This document shows positions 23,756 through 32,561 of a stretch of DNA of 40,553 nucleotides, piece after piece. Position 1 is the stretch's first letter. Each line of letters starts with the position of its first letter. A program made the translations under genes and the position numbers. The notes below the pieces were generated by a model. The model was given only the letters and a program-made list of their open reading frames with translations, made no database searches and was not told where the DNA came from. This DNA comes from Kiritimatiellia bacterium (GTDB taxonomy: Bacteria; Verrucomicrobiota; Kiritimatiellia; RFP12; UBA1067). The stretch spans positions 1-40,553 of the forward strand of contig JAFXIL010000019.1 of assembly GCA_017563185.1 (NCBI GenBank), read 5' to 3'.

Positions 23756-25060
23756 ATGACAGTTAAGCTTCTCCTGGACCGCAAGCGCGAGGGGCGCGAG
23801 CTCGCCCCGGACGAGATACGCGAGCTGGTGCGCGAATACACGGCAGGCGGCGTACCTGACTATCAGATGGCGGCGTTCGCGATGGCGGTGTGCTGTCGCG
23901 GCATGACGGGCGCGGAAACGCAGGCGCTCACTGAGGCGATGCGCGACTCCGGAACATGTCTTGAATGGCCGGCGGGCGAATACCCGCCTTCGGCCGACAA
24001 GCATTCCACTGGCGGCGTGGGCGACAAGATATCGCTTGTGGCGCAGCCCCTGGCGGCTGCGTGCGGTCTTGCGGTGCCGTCCCTCACGGGAAGGGGCCTC
24101 GGCCTCACCGGCGGAACTGCCGACAAGATGGAGTCCATACCCGGCTATGTCGCGGCGCTGCCTCTTTCCGGCTACCGCCGCGTCGTGCGCGACTGCGGCT
24201 GCACGCTCACCGTGCAGACGGCCGAGATCGCCCCGGCGGACAAGAAGCTCTACGCCCTGCGCGACGTCACGGGCACCGTTCCGTCGATCCCACTCATCGT
24301 CGCGTCGATCCTTTCGAAGAAGCTCGCCGAGGGCGCTGGAACGCTCGTCTTCGACGTGAAGTGCGGCTCTGGCGCGTTCATGAAGACGCGCGAGGAGGCG
24401 GCGGCGCTAGCCCGAGCCCTTGTCGACGGCGCGAAGGGCGCGGGACGCAAGGCGTGTGCGCTTGTGACCATGATGGACGAACCGCTTGGATTTGCGGTGG
24501 GCAACGCCAACGAGGTGCAGGAGGCGATCGACGTGCTGAAGTGCGAAAGCCGCGCTTCCGACGTCGAGACGCTCTCTGTGGAGCTTGCGGCGCGCATGGT
24601 GTCGCTTGCCATGGGCACGCCGCTGGAAGAGGCGAGGGCCGAATGCCGCAGAAAACTTGAGTGCGGCGATGCGTACCGTCGCTTCGTTCGGATGGTCGAA
24701 CTGCACGGCGGAAGCCTGGAGGCGTTCGCCAAGTCGCGCCTCGCGGACGCGACGGCCGCGGACGTCGCGGCGGCGGAGAGCGGATTTGTGCAATCGATAG
24801 ACGCGCGCGGCGTGGCGGAGGCTGCGTTCCTGCTGGGCGCCGGGCGCGCGCGGTCCGGCGAGGCGGTTGACTTCCTCGCGGGTGTCGAGCTGCGAGTCTC
24901 GCGAGGCGACCGCGTGGATGCGGGCTCGCCAGTCGCGCGCCTTGCAACGGCCACGCGCGGCGAAGTGCTCGAAGAAGCGGCCCGGCTTGTCCGCAATGCC
25001 ATCGTAATCGGATCCGACATGCCCGCCCCCCGCGACCTGGTTCTCGAAGTGGTGGAATGA
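23756..25060 (+). CDS. Thymidine/pyrimidine-nucleoside phosphorylase
   Basis: The 434-residue protein should cleave thymidine, uridine or both with phosphate, releasing the base and (deoxy)ribose 1-phosphate. The opening PDYQMAAFAMAVCCRGM, the phosphate-binding D81-K-H-S-T-G-G-V-G-D-K block, and the signature TGRGLGLTGGTADKMESIPG (111-130) are all as in DeoA and Pdp. FDVKCGSGAFMKT and a C-terminal LRVSRGDRVDAGSPVA element follow in the usual order. DeoA and Pdp cannot be separated confidently by eye, so I give no symbol. AAAGGAAGG precedes ATG 23756. Together with the ThyX gene it points to active deoxynucleotide salvage and synthesis. Confidence 0.93.
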   Translation: MTVKLLLDRKREGRELAPDEIRELVREYTAGGVPDYQMAAFAMAVCCRGMTGAETQALTEAMRDSGTCLEWPAGEYPPSADKHSTGGVGDKISLVAQPLAAACGLAVPSLTGRGLGLTGGTADKMESIPGYVAALPLSGYRRVVRDCGCTLTVQTAEIAPADKKLYALRDVTGTVPSIPLIVASILSKKLAEGAGTLVFDVKCGSGAFMKTREEAAALARALVDGAKGAGRKACALVTMMDEPLGFAVGNANEVQEAIDVLKCESRASDVETLSVELAARMVSLAMGTPLEEARAECRRKLECGDAYRRFVRMVELHGGSLEAFAKSRLADATAADVAAAESGFVQSIDARGVAEAAFLLGAGRARSGEAVDFLAGVELRVSRGDRVDAGSPVARLATATRGEVLEEAARLVRNAIVIGSDMPAPRDLVLEVVE

Positions 25061-25073
25061 TTTCCTTTTGCGA

Positions 25074-25117
25074 GCTAGGCACTATGCGCTAGGCACTAAA
25101 AAATGCGTCAAGCACTT
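25074..25117 (+). repeat. Short direct repeat upstream of ychJ
   Basis: GCTAGGCACTA occurs at 25074-25084 and again at 25088-25098 (14-base period), with a degenerate third copy, TGCGTCAAGCACTT, at 25104-25117. It lies directly upstream of the ychJ promoter, so it could be a regulator-binding array. Confidence 0.5.
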
Positions 25118-25135
25118 TTCTGCGGGGAGATTTTT

Positions 25136-25144
25136 TGGTAAAAT
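25136..25144 (+). promoter_or_regulatory. Extended -10 promoter at a leaderless start (ychJ)
   Basis: TGGTAAAAT is an extended -10 element ending at 25144, and ATG 25151 begins seven bases later, at the expected transcription start. No ribosome-binding site can fit. No convincing -35 is seen. Confidence 0.6.
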
Positions 25145-25150
25145 AGGGGC

Positions 25151-25650
<500 letters not shown>

Positions 25651-25654
<4 letters not shown>

Positions 25655-26385
25655 AGCCGGCGGCGTTTCTTTTCGACCTCGACGGCACGCTTATGGACAC
25701 GGAGCGCGCCTGGACTGTGGCGATCGTGGACTGGCTGGCCGACCGCGGCCAGAAGGCGGCCTACGACGACGTGCTCAAGCTGGTTTACGGCCGCAGCTGG
25801 CCCGACATCGCCGCCGCGCTCCACGCTGCATATCCCGGACTCGGCAATTCCAGCCCGACTGAGGACGCGAAGACGCTGCGCCCGTACAACAGGGCGCTTA
25901 CGGAGAATCCGGAGTCGCAGGTCATTCCGGGCGCCGTGGCGTTCCTGCGCAAGGTTGCGAAGTTCGCGCCGTGCGTCATAGTGTCCGGCTCGCCCCATGC
26001 GGACGTGGTGAAGGCTGCTTCCACGTGCGGAGTCTCCGGCCTTGTGAGATTCGTGCTCGGCGCTGAGGATTACGCGCGCGGCAAGCCTGCGCCGGACGGC
26101 TTCCTCAAGGCCGCGACCATGCTTGACGTCGATGCCAGCGAATGCGTGGTGGTGGAGGATTCCACCGCCGGCGTTGCCGCCGGGCGCGCGGCTGGCATGC
26201 ACATAATCGGCGTGGACCGCCAGAGCTCGTGCCAGCAGGACTTCTCTGGCTGCGACTGGCTGGTGCACGACCTCTCCGAGCTTGACGTCAAGGTGGAGTT
26301 CGGCGAGGACGTGGGCCTGAAGGACCAGGCGAAGCGGCATGCGCGCACGCTCATCGACAGAATCGTGCTGCGCGGCCCGAAATGA
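25651..26385 (+). CDS. HAD-superfamily phosphatase (phosphoglycolate-phosphatase-like)
   Basis: The 244-residue protein starts at ATG 25651, overlapping the ychJ stop as ATGA. HAD motif I is F-D9-L-D11-G-T (the nucleophile and the acid/base), motif II is VSGS ([11 protein letters not shown]), motif III is the Lys in GKPAPDGFL, and motif IV is [14 protein letters not shown] helical cap (about residues 15-90) gives subclass I, as in phosphoglycolate phosphatase and beta-phosphoglucomutase; the mutases usually have a KPxPD(I/V)F loop similar to this one, so the substrate is uncertain. The C-terminal 30 residues are charged and not typical. Hydrolysis of a small phosphorylated metabolite is the safest call. 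Confidence 0.88.
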
Positions 26386-26400
26386 TGCGCGTGGCGCGCA
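26386..26400 (+). other. Short perfect hairpin after the HAD gene
   Basis: TGCGCG (26386-26391) pairs with CGCGCA (26395-26400) around a 3-base loop, directly after the HAD stop. No T-tract follows. It may be an mRNA-end structure rather than a terminator. Confidence 0.35.
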
Positions 26401-26451
26401 ATGCAGTTGGTGGATGTTTGAAGATGATTGAGACTAGGAGGATGTCATAAG

Positions 26452-27267
26452 ATGCTTACTGTTGTCCTGACGGCCCTGTTCGGCATGCTGACCGGCGTGG
26501 GCCTTTGGCTTGGGGACGTGTTCGGCTATGGCTGGAGCGCGTTCTTCGGCGTTCTGGCGTTCGTTGTGTCGAACGCAGTGGTCGGCATGATGCTGCAGAG
26601 GCGCGTGAAGGCGCAGATGATGCGCGTGCAGGGCGTGCTTGCCGCCGGCCAGAAGCAGATACAGTCGAAGGTCGCGCGCTGGCAGATGCAGATGCGCGGA
26701 CCAGGCTCGGTGCAGCAGGCGCAGGCGGAGATCGCGCGCGACACGAAGGGCGTGGTGGCGGACGCGCTTGTCGAGTGCGACAAGCTGCACGCGTTCGACC
26801 TCTGGGTGCCTCTCATGAAGAAGCAGATCGCCACCGCCAAGCTGCAGCTGTACTGGATGGTCAAGGACTTCTCGCACGTCGACGAGCTCATGCCGCAGGC
26901 GCTCTTCCTCGACCCCACAATGCGCGCCATGCGCATCGCCCGCATGTACATGCGCGGCGCGCCCACTGACGAGATCGCCAAGGTGTACGAGAAGTCCTGC
27001 ACGCGCCTCCGGTACAACCAGAACGTGCTGATCGCCGCCGCGTGGTCGTGGATTCTGGTGAAGCGCGGCGACGCCGATGCCGCATTCAAGGTGCTTGTGC
27101 GCGCCCTGGAGAAGAGCGACAACGCCACGCTCAAGGCCAACCGCGACCAGCTCGCGAACAACCGCGTGGCCCATTTCACCAACACGGCGCTCGGCGACCA
27201 GTGGTTCGCCCTGCAGCTGGAGGAGCCGAAGATGCATGGGCCGAGGCAGCGCATGCAGTGGCGCTAG
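26452..27267 (+). CDS. Small membrane protein with helical repeats
   Basis: From ATG 26452 the protein has 271 residues. AGGAGG at 26436-26441 is the ribosome-binding site; the frame also opens from a TTG at 26428, which the site would not serve. Residues 1-50 form two transmembrane segments with a short acidic loop (LGDVFGYG). The rest is a helical cytoplasmic domain: a Gln/Arg-rich helix (about 55-85), then what look like TPR-like helix pairs (residues about 110-240), including RGAPTDEIAKVYEKSCTRLR and KRGDADAAFKVLVRALEKSD. No enzyme motif is visible. Similar proteins probably occur in related PVC genomes, but I do not recognise a family. It is 66 bases after the HAD gene and 30 bases before folB. 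Confidence 0.6.
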   Translation: MLTVVLTALFGMLTGVGLWLGDVFGYGWSAFFGVLAFVVSNAVVGMMLQRRVKAQMMRVQGVLAAGQKQIQSKVARWQMQMRGPGSVQQAQAEIARDTKGVVADALVECDKLHAFDLWVPLMKKQIATAKLQLYWMVKDFSHVDELMPQALFLDPTMRAMRIARMYMRGAPTDEIAKVYEKSCTRLRYNQNVLIAAAWSWILVKRGDADAAFKVLVRALEKSDNATLKANRDQLANNRVAHFTNTALGDQWFALQLEEPKMHGPRQRMQWR

Positions 27268-27297
27268 CGCGGAGCATGAAGCGGAAGGAGGCGAGTC

Positions 27298-27648
27298 ATG
27301 GACGTTCTGAGACTGAACGCGATCGAAGTGGACTGCATCCTCGGGGACCTTCCCGAGGAGCGCGTCACCGAGCAGAAGGTACGCGTGGACGTGGCGCTTG
27401 AGATCGACCTGCAGGACGCCGCCCTCTCCGACAGCCTCGACGATACCGTGGACTACGCCATACTCGTCGGCGACATACGCGAGGCCCTCGAAGAGGCGAA
27501 ATGCCGCCTCCTCGAGCGTGCGGCTGACGTGGTTGCGGACGTGTGCCTCGCCGACCCGCGCGTGGAGCGCGTCACCGTGTGCGTGCGCAAGTTCGGAACC
27601 GTCAAAGGGCTCGGCAGCGCCGAGGTCAAGATCGTGAGGCCCGCATGA
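27298..27648 (+). CDS. folB: Dihydroneopterin aldolase
   Basis: The 116-residue protein has the length and layout of FolB, which cleaves dihydroneopterin to the hydroxymethyl-dihydropterin used in folate synthesis. LNAIEVDCILGDLPEERV matches the family's N-terminal strand (commonly GxxxxGxxxxER), and the DTVDYAILVGDIREALE element carries the conserved Tyr that faces the active site (here Y58). LLERAADVVADVCL and the closing VTVCVRKFGTVKGLG follow as usual. The epimerase FolX is a close homologue that cannot be fully excluded. GGAAGGAGG precedes ATG 27298, and its stop overlaps the MurU-AmgK gene start. Confidence 0.85.
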   Translation: MDVLRLNAIEVDCILGDLPEERVTEQKVRVDVALEIDLQDAALSDSLDDTVDYAILVGDIREALEEAKCRLLERAADVVADVCLADPRVERVTVCVRKFGTVKGLGSAEVKIVRPA

Positions 27649-29489
27649 ACGCGCGCGACGTAAAGAAGGCCGTGGTGCTCGCGGCGGGATTCGGCACGCG
27701 CCTGCGGCCGCTCACGCTCGTGGAGCCCAAGCCGCTCCTGCCGATGTGGGGCGTTCCGATGCTGGAGCGCATCATCCTCATGCTCGAGAGCTGGGGCGTG
27801 GAGGAGATCGCCGTGAACGCCCACTGGCAGGCCGAGAAGATCCGCGAGTACGTGTTCAAGCGCCGCGGCACGGCGAAGGTGACTGTTGCCGACGAGCCCG
27901 AGATCCTCGGCACTGGTGGTGTGCTCAATCCGCTGCGCGGCTTCCTTGGCGCGGAGCCGTTCTGGCTGGTGAACGGCGACATTGTTGTTGACGGACTCGA
28001 TCCTCAGTCCGTTGCGGACGCCTATTCCCTGAGCGGCGGCTTCGCCGGCTGCTGGATCAGCGAGGCGTTCGGCCCGCGCACCGTGGAGGCCGACTACGCC
28101 GGAAGGATTTGCAACTGGAAGAGCGACTTCCCTGGCGACGGCGGAACGTACACGTACTGTGGCCTCGCGCTTTTGGGTCCGCAGGTGCTCGACTTTGTGG
28201 CGCCTCAAGGCTTCTCCACGATCGTCCAGGCGTACGAAAGGGCAATGATGGAGCAGGGCCGGTTTGTGGTGGGCGCTGATCCCGACGGTGCATATTGGGC
28301 GGACTGCGGCACGCTCGAAAGCTATCTCGAAGCGCACTCGGCCCTAGATTCCGCCCGTTTCGAGGAGAACCCGAATGTACTTTTCCCCGGCGTGAAGCTT
28401 CTCGACAGCGCCGACCTCGCCGGATGCGTGGTGACGGGCGGGCTTGTGGGCGGCGCGTTCGAGCGCGCTGCACTTGTGGGCGTGGGCCAGATTGGCAACG
28501 CACGTCTTGCCGCGCTCGCCGAGGCGATAGGATGGAATCCTGAGGACGTTGCGGCGGAGTTCATGGGCGCGCGCGGAAGCGACCGCGAGTTCTGGCGCTT
28601 CGTGCACGGCGACGACCGGGCGATAGCGATACTCTACGACGACGAGAAGCGCCCCGAAAACGCGCGCTATGCGCACCATGCGCGACTTCTCGAGAAGGCC
28701 GGCGTGCCGGTGCCGCGCGTCCTCGCCGATCTCCCCGGGGAGAAGGCGCTCGCACTGGAGGACCTTGGAGGCGAATCGCTGGAGGAACGCGCGTCCGCCA
28801 AGGGCGCGAACATCGCGAAGCTCTACGCACCCGTCGTTTCCGCTCTGCGCACCTTCCACGAAAGGGGAGTGGAGCTGGCGCTCGAGGAGAGCGCTGACGC
28901 GCTGGAGCCGGCGTTCGGTCCTGACCTCTACGCATGGGAGCGCGACCTCTTCGAGACTTACTGCGTGAAGGGGCGCTACGGCTATGATGCGATGCCGGAG
29001 GCCGTTCGCGCCGACCTTGAGGCGGTGGCTGCGGAGCTCATGCGCCAGCGTCCCGTATTGGTGCACCGCGACTTCCAGAGCTCGAACGTCCTCTTCCGCC
29101 CTGGCGGGTCGTTCGCCTTCATCGACTTCCAGGGCATGCGCCTTGGCGCGGCCGCGTACGATCTCGCCTCGCTTCTCTACGATCCGTACGTGCCGATGGA
29201 CGAGAAGACGCGCCTTGCGCTCGCCCGCGCGTATCCCGTGCCCGCTTTCGCCTTCGGCGCCGTGCAGCGCCTCGTGCAGGCGCTTGGCGCCTTCGGGCGC
29301 CTTGAGGCGGCCGGCCAGCCGCAGTTCGCGCGCCACGTGCCGCGCGCCCTAGAGAACCTTCTCGCGGCGGCGGACGAGGCCGGGCTGGACGCGCTCGGCG
29401 GATTTGCGGAGGATCTGATCGCCAAGGAGCAGATAAGGCTCGGGCGGATGCACCATGCCCACCACCACGAGGACGACGAGGAGGCATGA
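27645..29489 (+). CDS. MurU-AmgK-like bifunctional nucleotidyltransferase/sugar kinase
   Basis: The 614-residue protein joins two enzymes. Residues 1-235 are a sugar-1-phosphate nucleotidyltransferase: LAAGFGTRLRPLT (12-24), PKPLLP (28-33), LGTGG (88-92) and VNGD112, the metal site. Residues about 255-300 look like a left-handed beta-helix remnant. Residues about 307-600 are an aminoglycoside-phosphotransferase-like kinase: the entry GSDREFWRF, LALEDLGGESL, the catalytic H474-R-D476-F-Q-S-S-N481, and D494-F-Q, with AAYDLASLLYD. These match AmgK (MurNAc/GlcNAc anomeric kinase) and MurU (uridylyltransferase), the cell-wall recycling pair of Pseudomonas. This order, MurU first, would make UDP-MurNAc from recycled MurNAc; the exact sugar is inferred. 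The tail is His-rich (HHAHHHEDDEEA). Confidence 0.83.
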   Translation: MNARDVKKAVVLAAGFGTRLRPLTLVEPKPLLPMWGVPMLERIILMLESWGVEEIAVNAHWQAEKIREYVFKRRGTAKVTVADEPEILGTGGVLNPLRGFLGAEPFWLVNGDIVVDGLDPQSVADAYSLSGGFAGCWISEAFGPRTVEADYAGRICNWKSDFPGDGGTYTYCGLALLGPQVLDFVAPQGFSTIVQAYERAMMEQGRFVVGADPDGAYWADCGTLESYLEAHSALDSARFEENPNVLFPGVKLLDSADLAGCVVTGGLVGGAFERAALVGVGQIGNARLAALAEAIGWNPEDVAAEFMGARGSDREFWRFVHGDDRAIAILYDDEKRPENARYAHHARLLEKAGVPVPRVLADLPGEKALALEDLGGESLEERASAKGANIAKLYAPVVSALRTFHERGVELALEESADALEPAFGPDLYAWERDLFETYCVKGRYGYDAMPEAVRADLEAVAAELMRQRPVLVHRDFQSSNVLFRPGGSFAFIDFQGMRLGAAAYDLASLLYDPYVPMDEKTRLALARAYPVPAFAFGAVQRLVQALGAFGRLEAAGQPQFARHVPRALENLLAAADEAGLDALGGFAEDLIAKEQIRLGRMHHAHHHEDDEEA

Positions 29490-31696
29490 AGGCGAGCGTG
29501 AAACAGTTCCTCCGCGAGATACGGAAGAACGCCTCGCGGCGTCCTGGCGTGGTGGCCACCCGCGCCATGGGCCGTCGCCGTCTTTTCCACGCCTACGACG
29601 CGGGTGACGACACGTTCATATTCGAAAAGGGCGTATGGCGCAATCTCGACGAGCACGCATCGGTTATCATGGCCATGAAGCGCGACCTGCGCGCCGCCGC
29701 GCGCCGTGGGCATGTTATGGTGGTGACCACGGGCAACCACTCCGTCGGCGCGCTGCCGCTTCTTCAGGGACAGTTCTGGGACCTCTGCCGCCTCGACGTG
29801 AAGAAGCGCGGCGAGGTGATGATGCACGGGGTGCTGTGCGCGAACGTGGTGAACGGGAAGCTCGAGATATCCCAGCGCGACGTGCCGTTTGCGCGCCTCG
29901 CGACGATCGACGAATGGCTCACAGGCGCGCTGCGCTTCGCGAACTCTGACGTGGTGATGGTGGAGCGCAACGAGCAGACGCTAGAGCATTTCAGAAGAAG
30001 GGGGCAGGAGTGGCGGGTGAAGCCGCTCGCCTGGACGGAGCGCGAGATGTCCGTGGCGCTCGCCGCCAGCCGCAAGCGCATCTCCACCACGCTCAGCTAC
30101 TACCATGGCACGCGCGGCGTACACTTCCTCTCCTATTCCGAGTTCCACCGCCTCTCGGAGCTCGCAAAGACCGACTTTCAGCAGTTCGTCGGCTGCCTCC
30201 ACGAGCTTGTGAGCGTGTTCGAGGGGCACGATTGCTCGTTCCTGCGCGAGAACAAGTACCACGGCCACCACGAGGTGGAGCTCTTCGGGCTGCGCAGGGG
30301 CGTGGCGATGGAACGGCTCGTGCCCGGGCTCGAGATGCTGATGCAGGGCATCGTGACGCACAGGCTCTCCGCCGACGAGGCCAGGGCGCGCATCGCCGAG
30401 ACGGACGCGATCTACAAGTCGCTTCTCACGCGCCCCGAGCTTGCAGACGAGACCTCGAAGGCTTTCATCGAGACTCTCTACATGTACATCACGGGCGAGA
30501 TATACTCCGTGATGGGCGAAGGCGCCACGCCGGCGTTCGACGACCGGCGCACCGCGCTGCCGGGCGCGACGTTCAAGAACGGCATGTGCGTGCGCGACCC
30601 GCTCTGCGACGCGCGCAGCGAGCTGCTGCTGACTAACCTCAGGGCACTTGCGAGCCGCGACGAGAACGTGGAGTACGCGAACGTCTACGAGCTGAGAACG
30701 AACGACGCCGAGGCGGATCTTCCCATCGGCGAGGGCTCGACGCGCGAGGTGGTGTACAAGACGAACCGCAGGCCGCTGGTGACGTCGCTCGTGGAGAAGC
30801 GCCTGGCGCGTCCTGGAAGGGGATACGGCAGCTACGTCATAGCGCGCGCGCAGGCGTTCAAGTCGCTTGGCGTGGAGCTGCCCGACTACAGGCTGCTGCG
30901 GCGATGGGGGCGCGGGCGGCAGAATCTGCGCTACGACTACTTCATCCGCACCCGCTGCGAGGGCGAGCCGCTCGTGGACATTCCCGCCAACTACTTCCAG
31001 CTCGCCGGCGAGTTCGGCGGCGCAGACGCGGGCGAAGATCCGCAGGTGGTGCTGGCGCTCGCCTTCCTGATGGGCGACGCCGCCGCGCAGAACCTCGCGA
31101 TGAAGAAGTACGATCCCGCCACCAAGACGCCGCTCTACGGCGTGGGCAAGGAGATATACCGCTTCGGTTACGACATCAAGGCCGGGCGCCTGATGCCGCA
31201 GGGCGTATCCTACTGTTCGGTGCGCGGTTCGCTTGGCTGGCCCGACCTCTCGCGCACCGACCGCAATCTCGACGCGATCGGCGCTTTCTACCTCGCCGTG
31301 TTCGCCAAGACGCTCGCCGACTTCGCGGAGAAGCACCCCGTATGCACCATCGCCGAGCTCGGCGAGCGCTTCTCCGCCGGCTTCGAGTTCCGTCTGCGCG
31401 CCATGGAATGGGCCTTCACCGTGCGCCGCGACGACTTCGAGGACTTCAACCCCGAGCTCAAGCCGCGCTACGGCTTCCTGCCGAAATGGCACTTCGCGCT
31501 CTGGGCCCTCGAGCGCCACGTGCGGCGAATGGAGGGGCTGCGCGACCGCCTGCAGGGCTTCATCGAGCACTCCGATTCCGTGGAGGTGGCCGTGCCGCCA
31601 GACGACGTGCGCGTGATGGAGGACGCCAATGCCGCCAACGTCCTGAGCGCGCTCTCCGACATCGAAATCCATTTCATAGGCGAAAACGACGCCTGA
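29486..31696 (+). CDS. Large protein of unknown function, coupled to MurU-AmgK
   Basis: The 736-residue protein overlaps the MurU-AmgK stop as ATGA. I do not recognise the family. It lacks a signal peptide and membrane segments, so it is cytoplasmic. The N-terminal half (about 1-390) is mixed alpha/beta with a GRRRLFHAYDAGD opening and a HGTRGVHFLSYSEFHRL element. Residues about 415-580 have faint protein-kinase-like marks: a Lys in EVVYKTNRRP (K426), a YDYFIRTRCEGEPLVD stretch like a hinge, and GD531-x4-N536 with the D-x4-N spacing of a kinase catalytic loop, followed by YRFGYD (D563). These are suggestive only; a nucleotide-handling or kinase-like role is inferred. The position points to cell-wall precursor or sugar metabolism. 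Confidence 0.55.
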   Translation: MKASVKQFLREIRKNASRRPGVVATRAMGRRRLFHAYDAGDDTFIFEKGVWRNLDEHASVIMAMKRDLRAAARRGHVMVVTTGNHSVGALPLLQGQFWDLCRLDVKKRGEVMMHGVLCANVVNGKLEISQRDVPFARLATIDEWLTGALRFANSDVVMVERNEQTLEHFRRRGQEWRVKPLAWTEREMSVALAASRKRISTTLSYYHGTRGVHFLSYSEFHRLSELAKTDFQQFVGCLHELVSVFEGHDCSFLRENKYHGHHEVELFGLRRGVAMERLVPGLEMLMQGIVTHRLSADEARARIAETDAIYKSLLTRPELADETSKAFIETLYMYITGEIYSVMGEGATPAFDDRRTALPGATFKNGMCVRDPLCDARSELLLTNLRALASRDENVEYANVYELRTNDAEADLPIGEGSTREVVYKTNRRPLVTSLVEKRLARPGRGYGSYVIARAQAFKSLGVELPDYRLLRRWGRGRQNLRYDYFIRTRCEGEPLVDIPANYFQLAGEFGGADAGEDPQVVLALAFLMGDAAAQNLAMKKYDPATKTPLYGVGKEIYRFGYDIKAGRLMPQGVSYCSVRGSLGWPDLSRTDRNLDAIGAFYLAVFAKTLADFAEKHPVCTIAELGERFSAGFEFRLRAMEWAFTVRRDDFEDFNPELKPRYGFLPKWHFALWALERHVRRMEGLRDRLQGFIEHSDSVEVAVPPDDVRVMEDANAANVLSALSDIEIHFIGENDA

Positions 31697-31709
31697 TCGC
31701 ATTTGAAAG

Positions 31710-32561
31710 ATGAAAGACGAACTGATACAGATACTTGACCCCGCAACGAAGATTTCGGTGATCGCGGCCGACTGCACCGCCGCCGCATGCGAGCTCTCTC
31801 GCGCGCACCTTTCAGGTCCCACCGCCGCCGTATATCTAGGCGAGGCGCTGGCGGGCGTGGCGCTGCTCGGCTCTGAGGCGTCTCAGGACGACGAGACGGT
31901 CACCTTTCGCCTGGAATGTCCGGGCCCGCTGGAGGGATTTCTCGTGGAGTGCACCGCCGCAGGCACGCTGCGCGGCTACACGAAGAAGAAGATCCTGGAC
32001 GAATTCGACGGGATGGGCGCGCCGAAGGACGCGAAGGTGCTGGGGGAGACGGGAACATTCGAGTTCATAAGGTCCATACCGGGAAGCATACTCTCTAGCG
32101 GAACGGTGGCTACGGCGTGGAAGAAGTATGCCGTGGCGTCCGGGCTTGACGCGTATTTCGACCAGTCCCTTCAGCGGCGCGTGCGCACGGCCGTGGCGTG
32201 CGCCGCAGGCGACGACGCGGCGCCAGTGTACGCGCGCGGGCTTCTCGCTGAGTGTCCGCCCGACGGCGACGCTGCCGCGTTCGCAAAGGTGGCCGAGGTC
32301 TTCGAAGGCGGCGCTGCGGCGAAGGCGCTCGCATCCGGCTCGGCCGCGCCGCGCACGCTTCTCGCGAAGCTGGGATTGCCGCATGCCGAGATCAGGCGCA
32401 CGTCGCCTCTCTCCTTCGCATGCCGCTGCAGCGCCGAGCGCGCCGCCGCGGTGCTCGCCTCCATTCCTCCGGCAGAACGAGCCTCCCTGCCGCCTTCGCT
32501 CGACGTCACGTGCCACATGTGCGGGCGCACGTGGACGGTCAAGACTGGAGCGGGGGCATGA
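31710..32561 (+). CDS. hslO: Hsp33, redox-regulated chaperone
   Basis: The 283-residue protein is a complete Hsp33. It is activated by oxidation and holds unfolded proteins in the cytoplasm. The N-terminal domain has the ALLGSEASQDDETVTFRLE region, and the C-terminal redox switch shows C238-R-C240 and, 27 residues on, C268-x2-C271, the canonical CXC-x27-32-CXXC zinc site. The gene lies 13 bases after the unknown 736-residue protein, with no clear ribosome-binding site, and its stop overlaps the helicase start. The first residues (MKDELIQILDPATKISVIAA) fit the family opening. Confidence 0.93.
   Translation: MKDELIQILDPATKISVIAADCTAAACELSRAHLSGPTAAVYLGEALAGVALLGSEASQDDETVTFRLECPGPLEGFLVECTAAGTLRGYTKKKILDEFDGMGAPKDAKVLGETGTFEFIRSIPGSILSSGTVATAWKKYAVASGLDAYFDQSLQRRVRTAVACAAGDDAAPVYARGLLAECPPDGDAAAFAKVAEVFEGGAAAKALASGSAAPRTLLAKLGLPHAEIRRTSPLSFACRCSAERAAAVLASIPPAERASLPPSLDVTCHMCGRTWTVKTGAGA

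Noticed and set aside
26386-26400. Hairpin after the HAD gene as an intrinsic terminator
   Set aside because: The stem is short and no T-tract follows.
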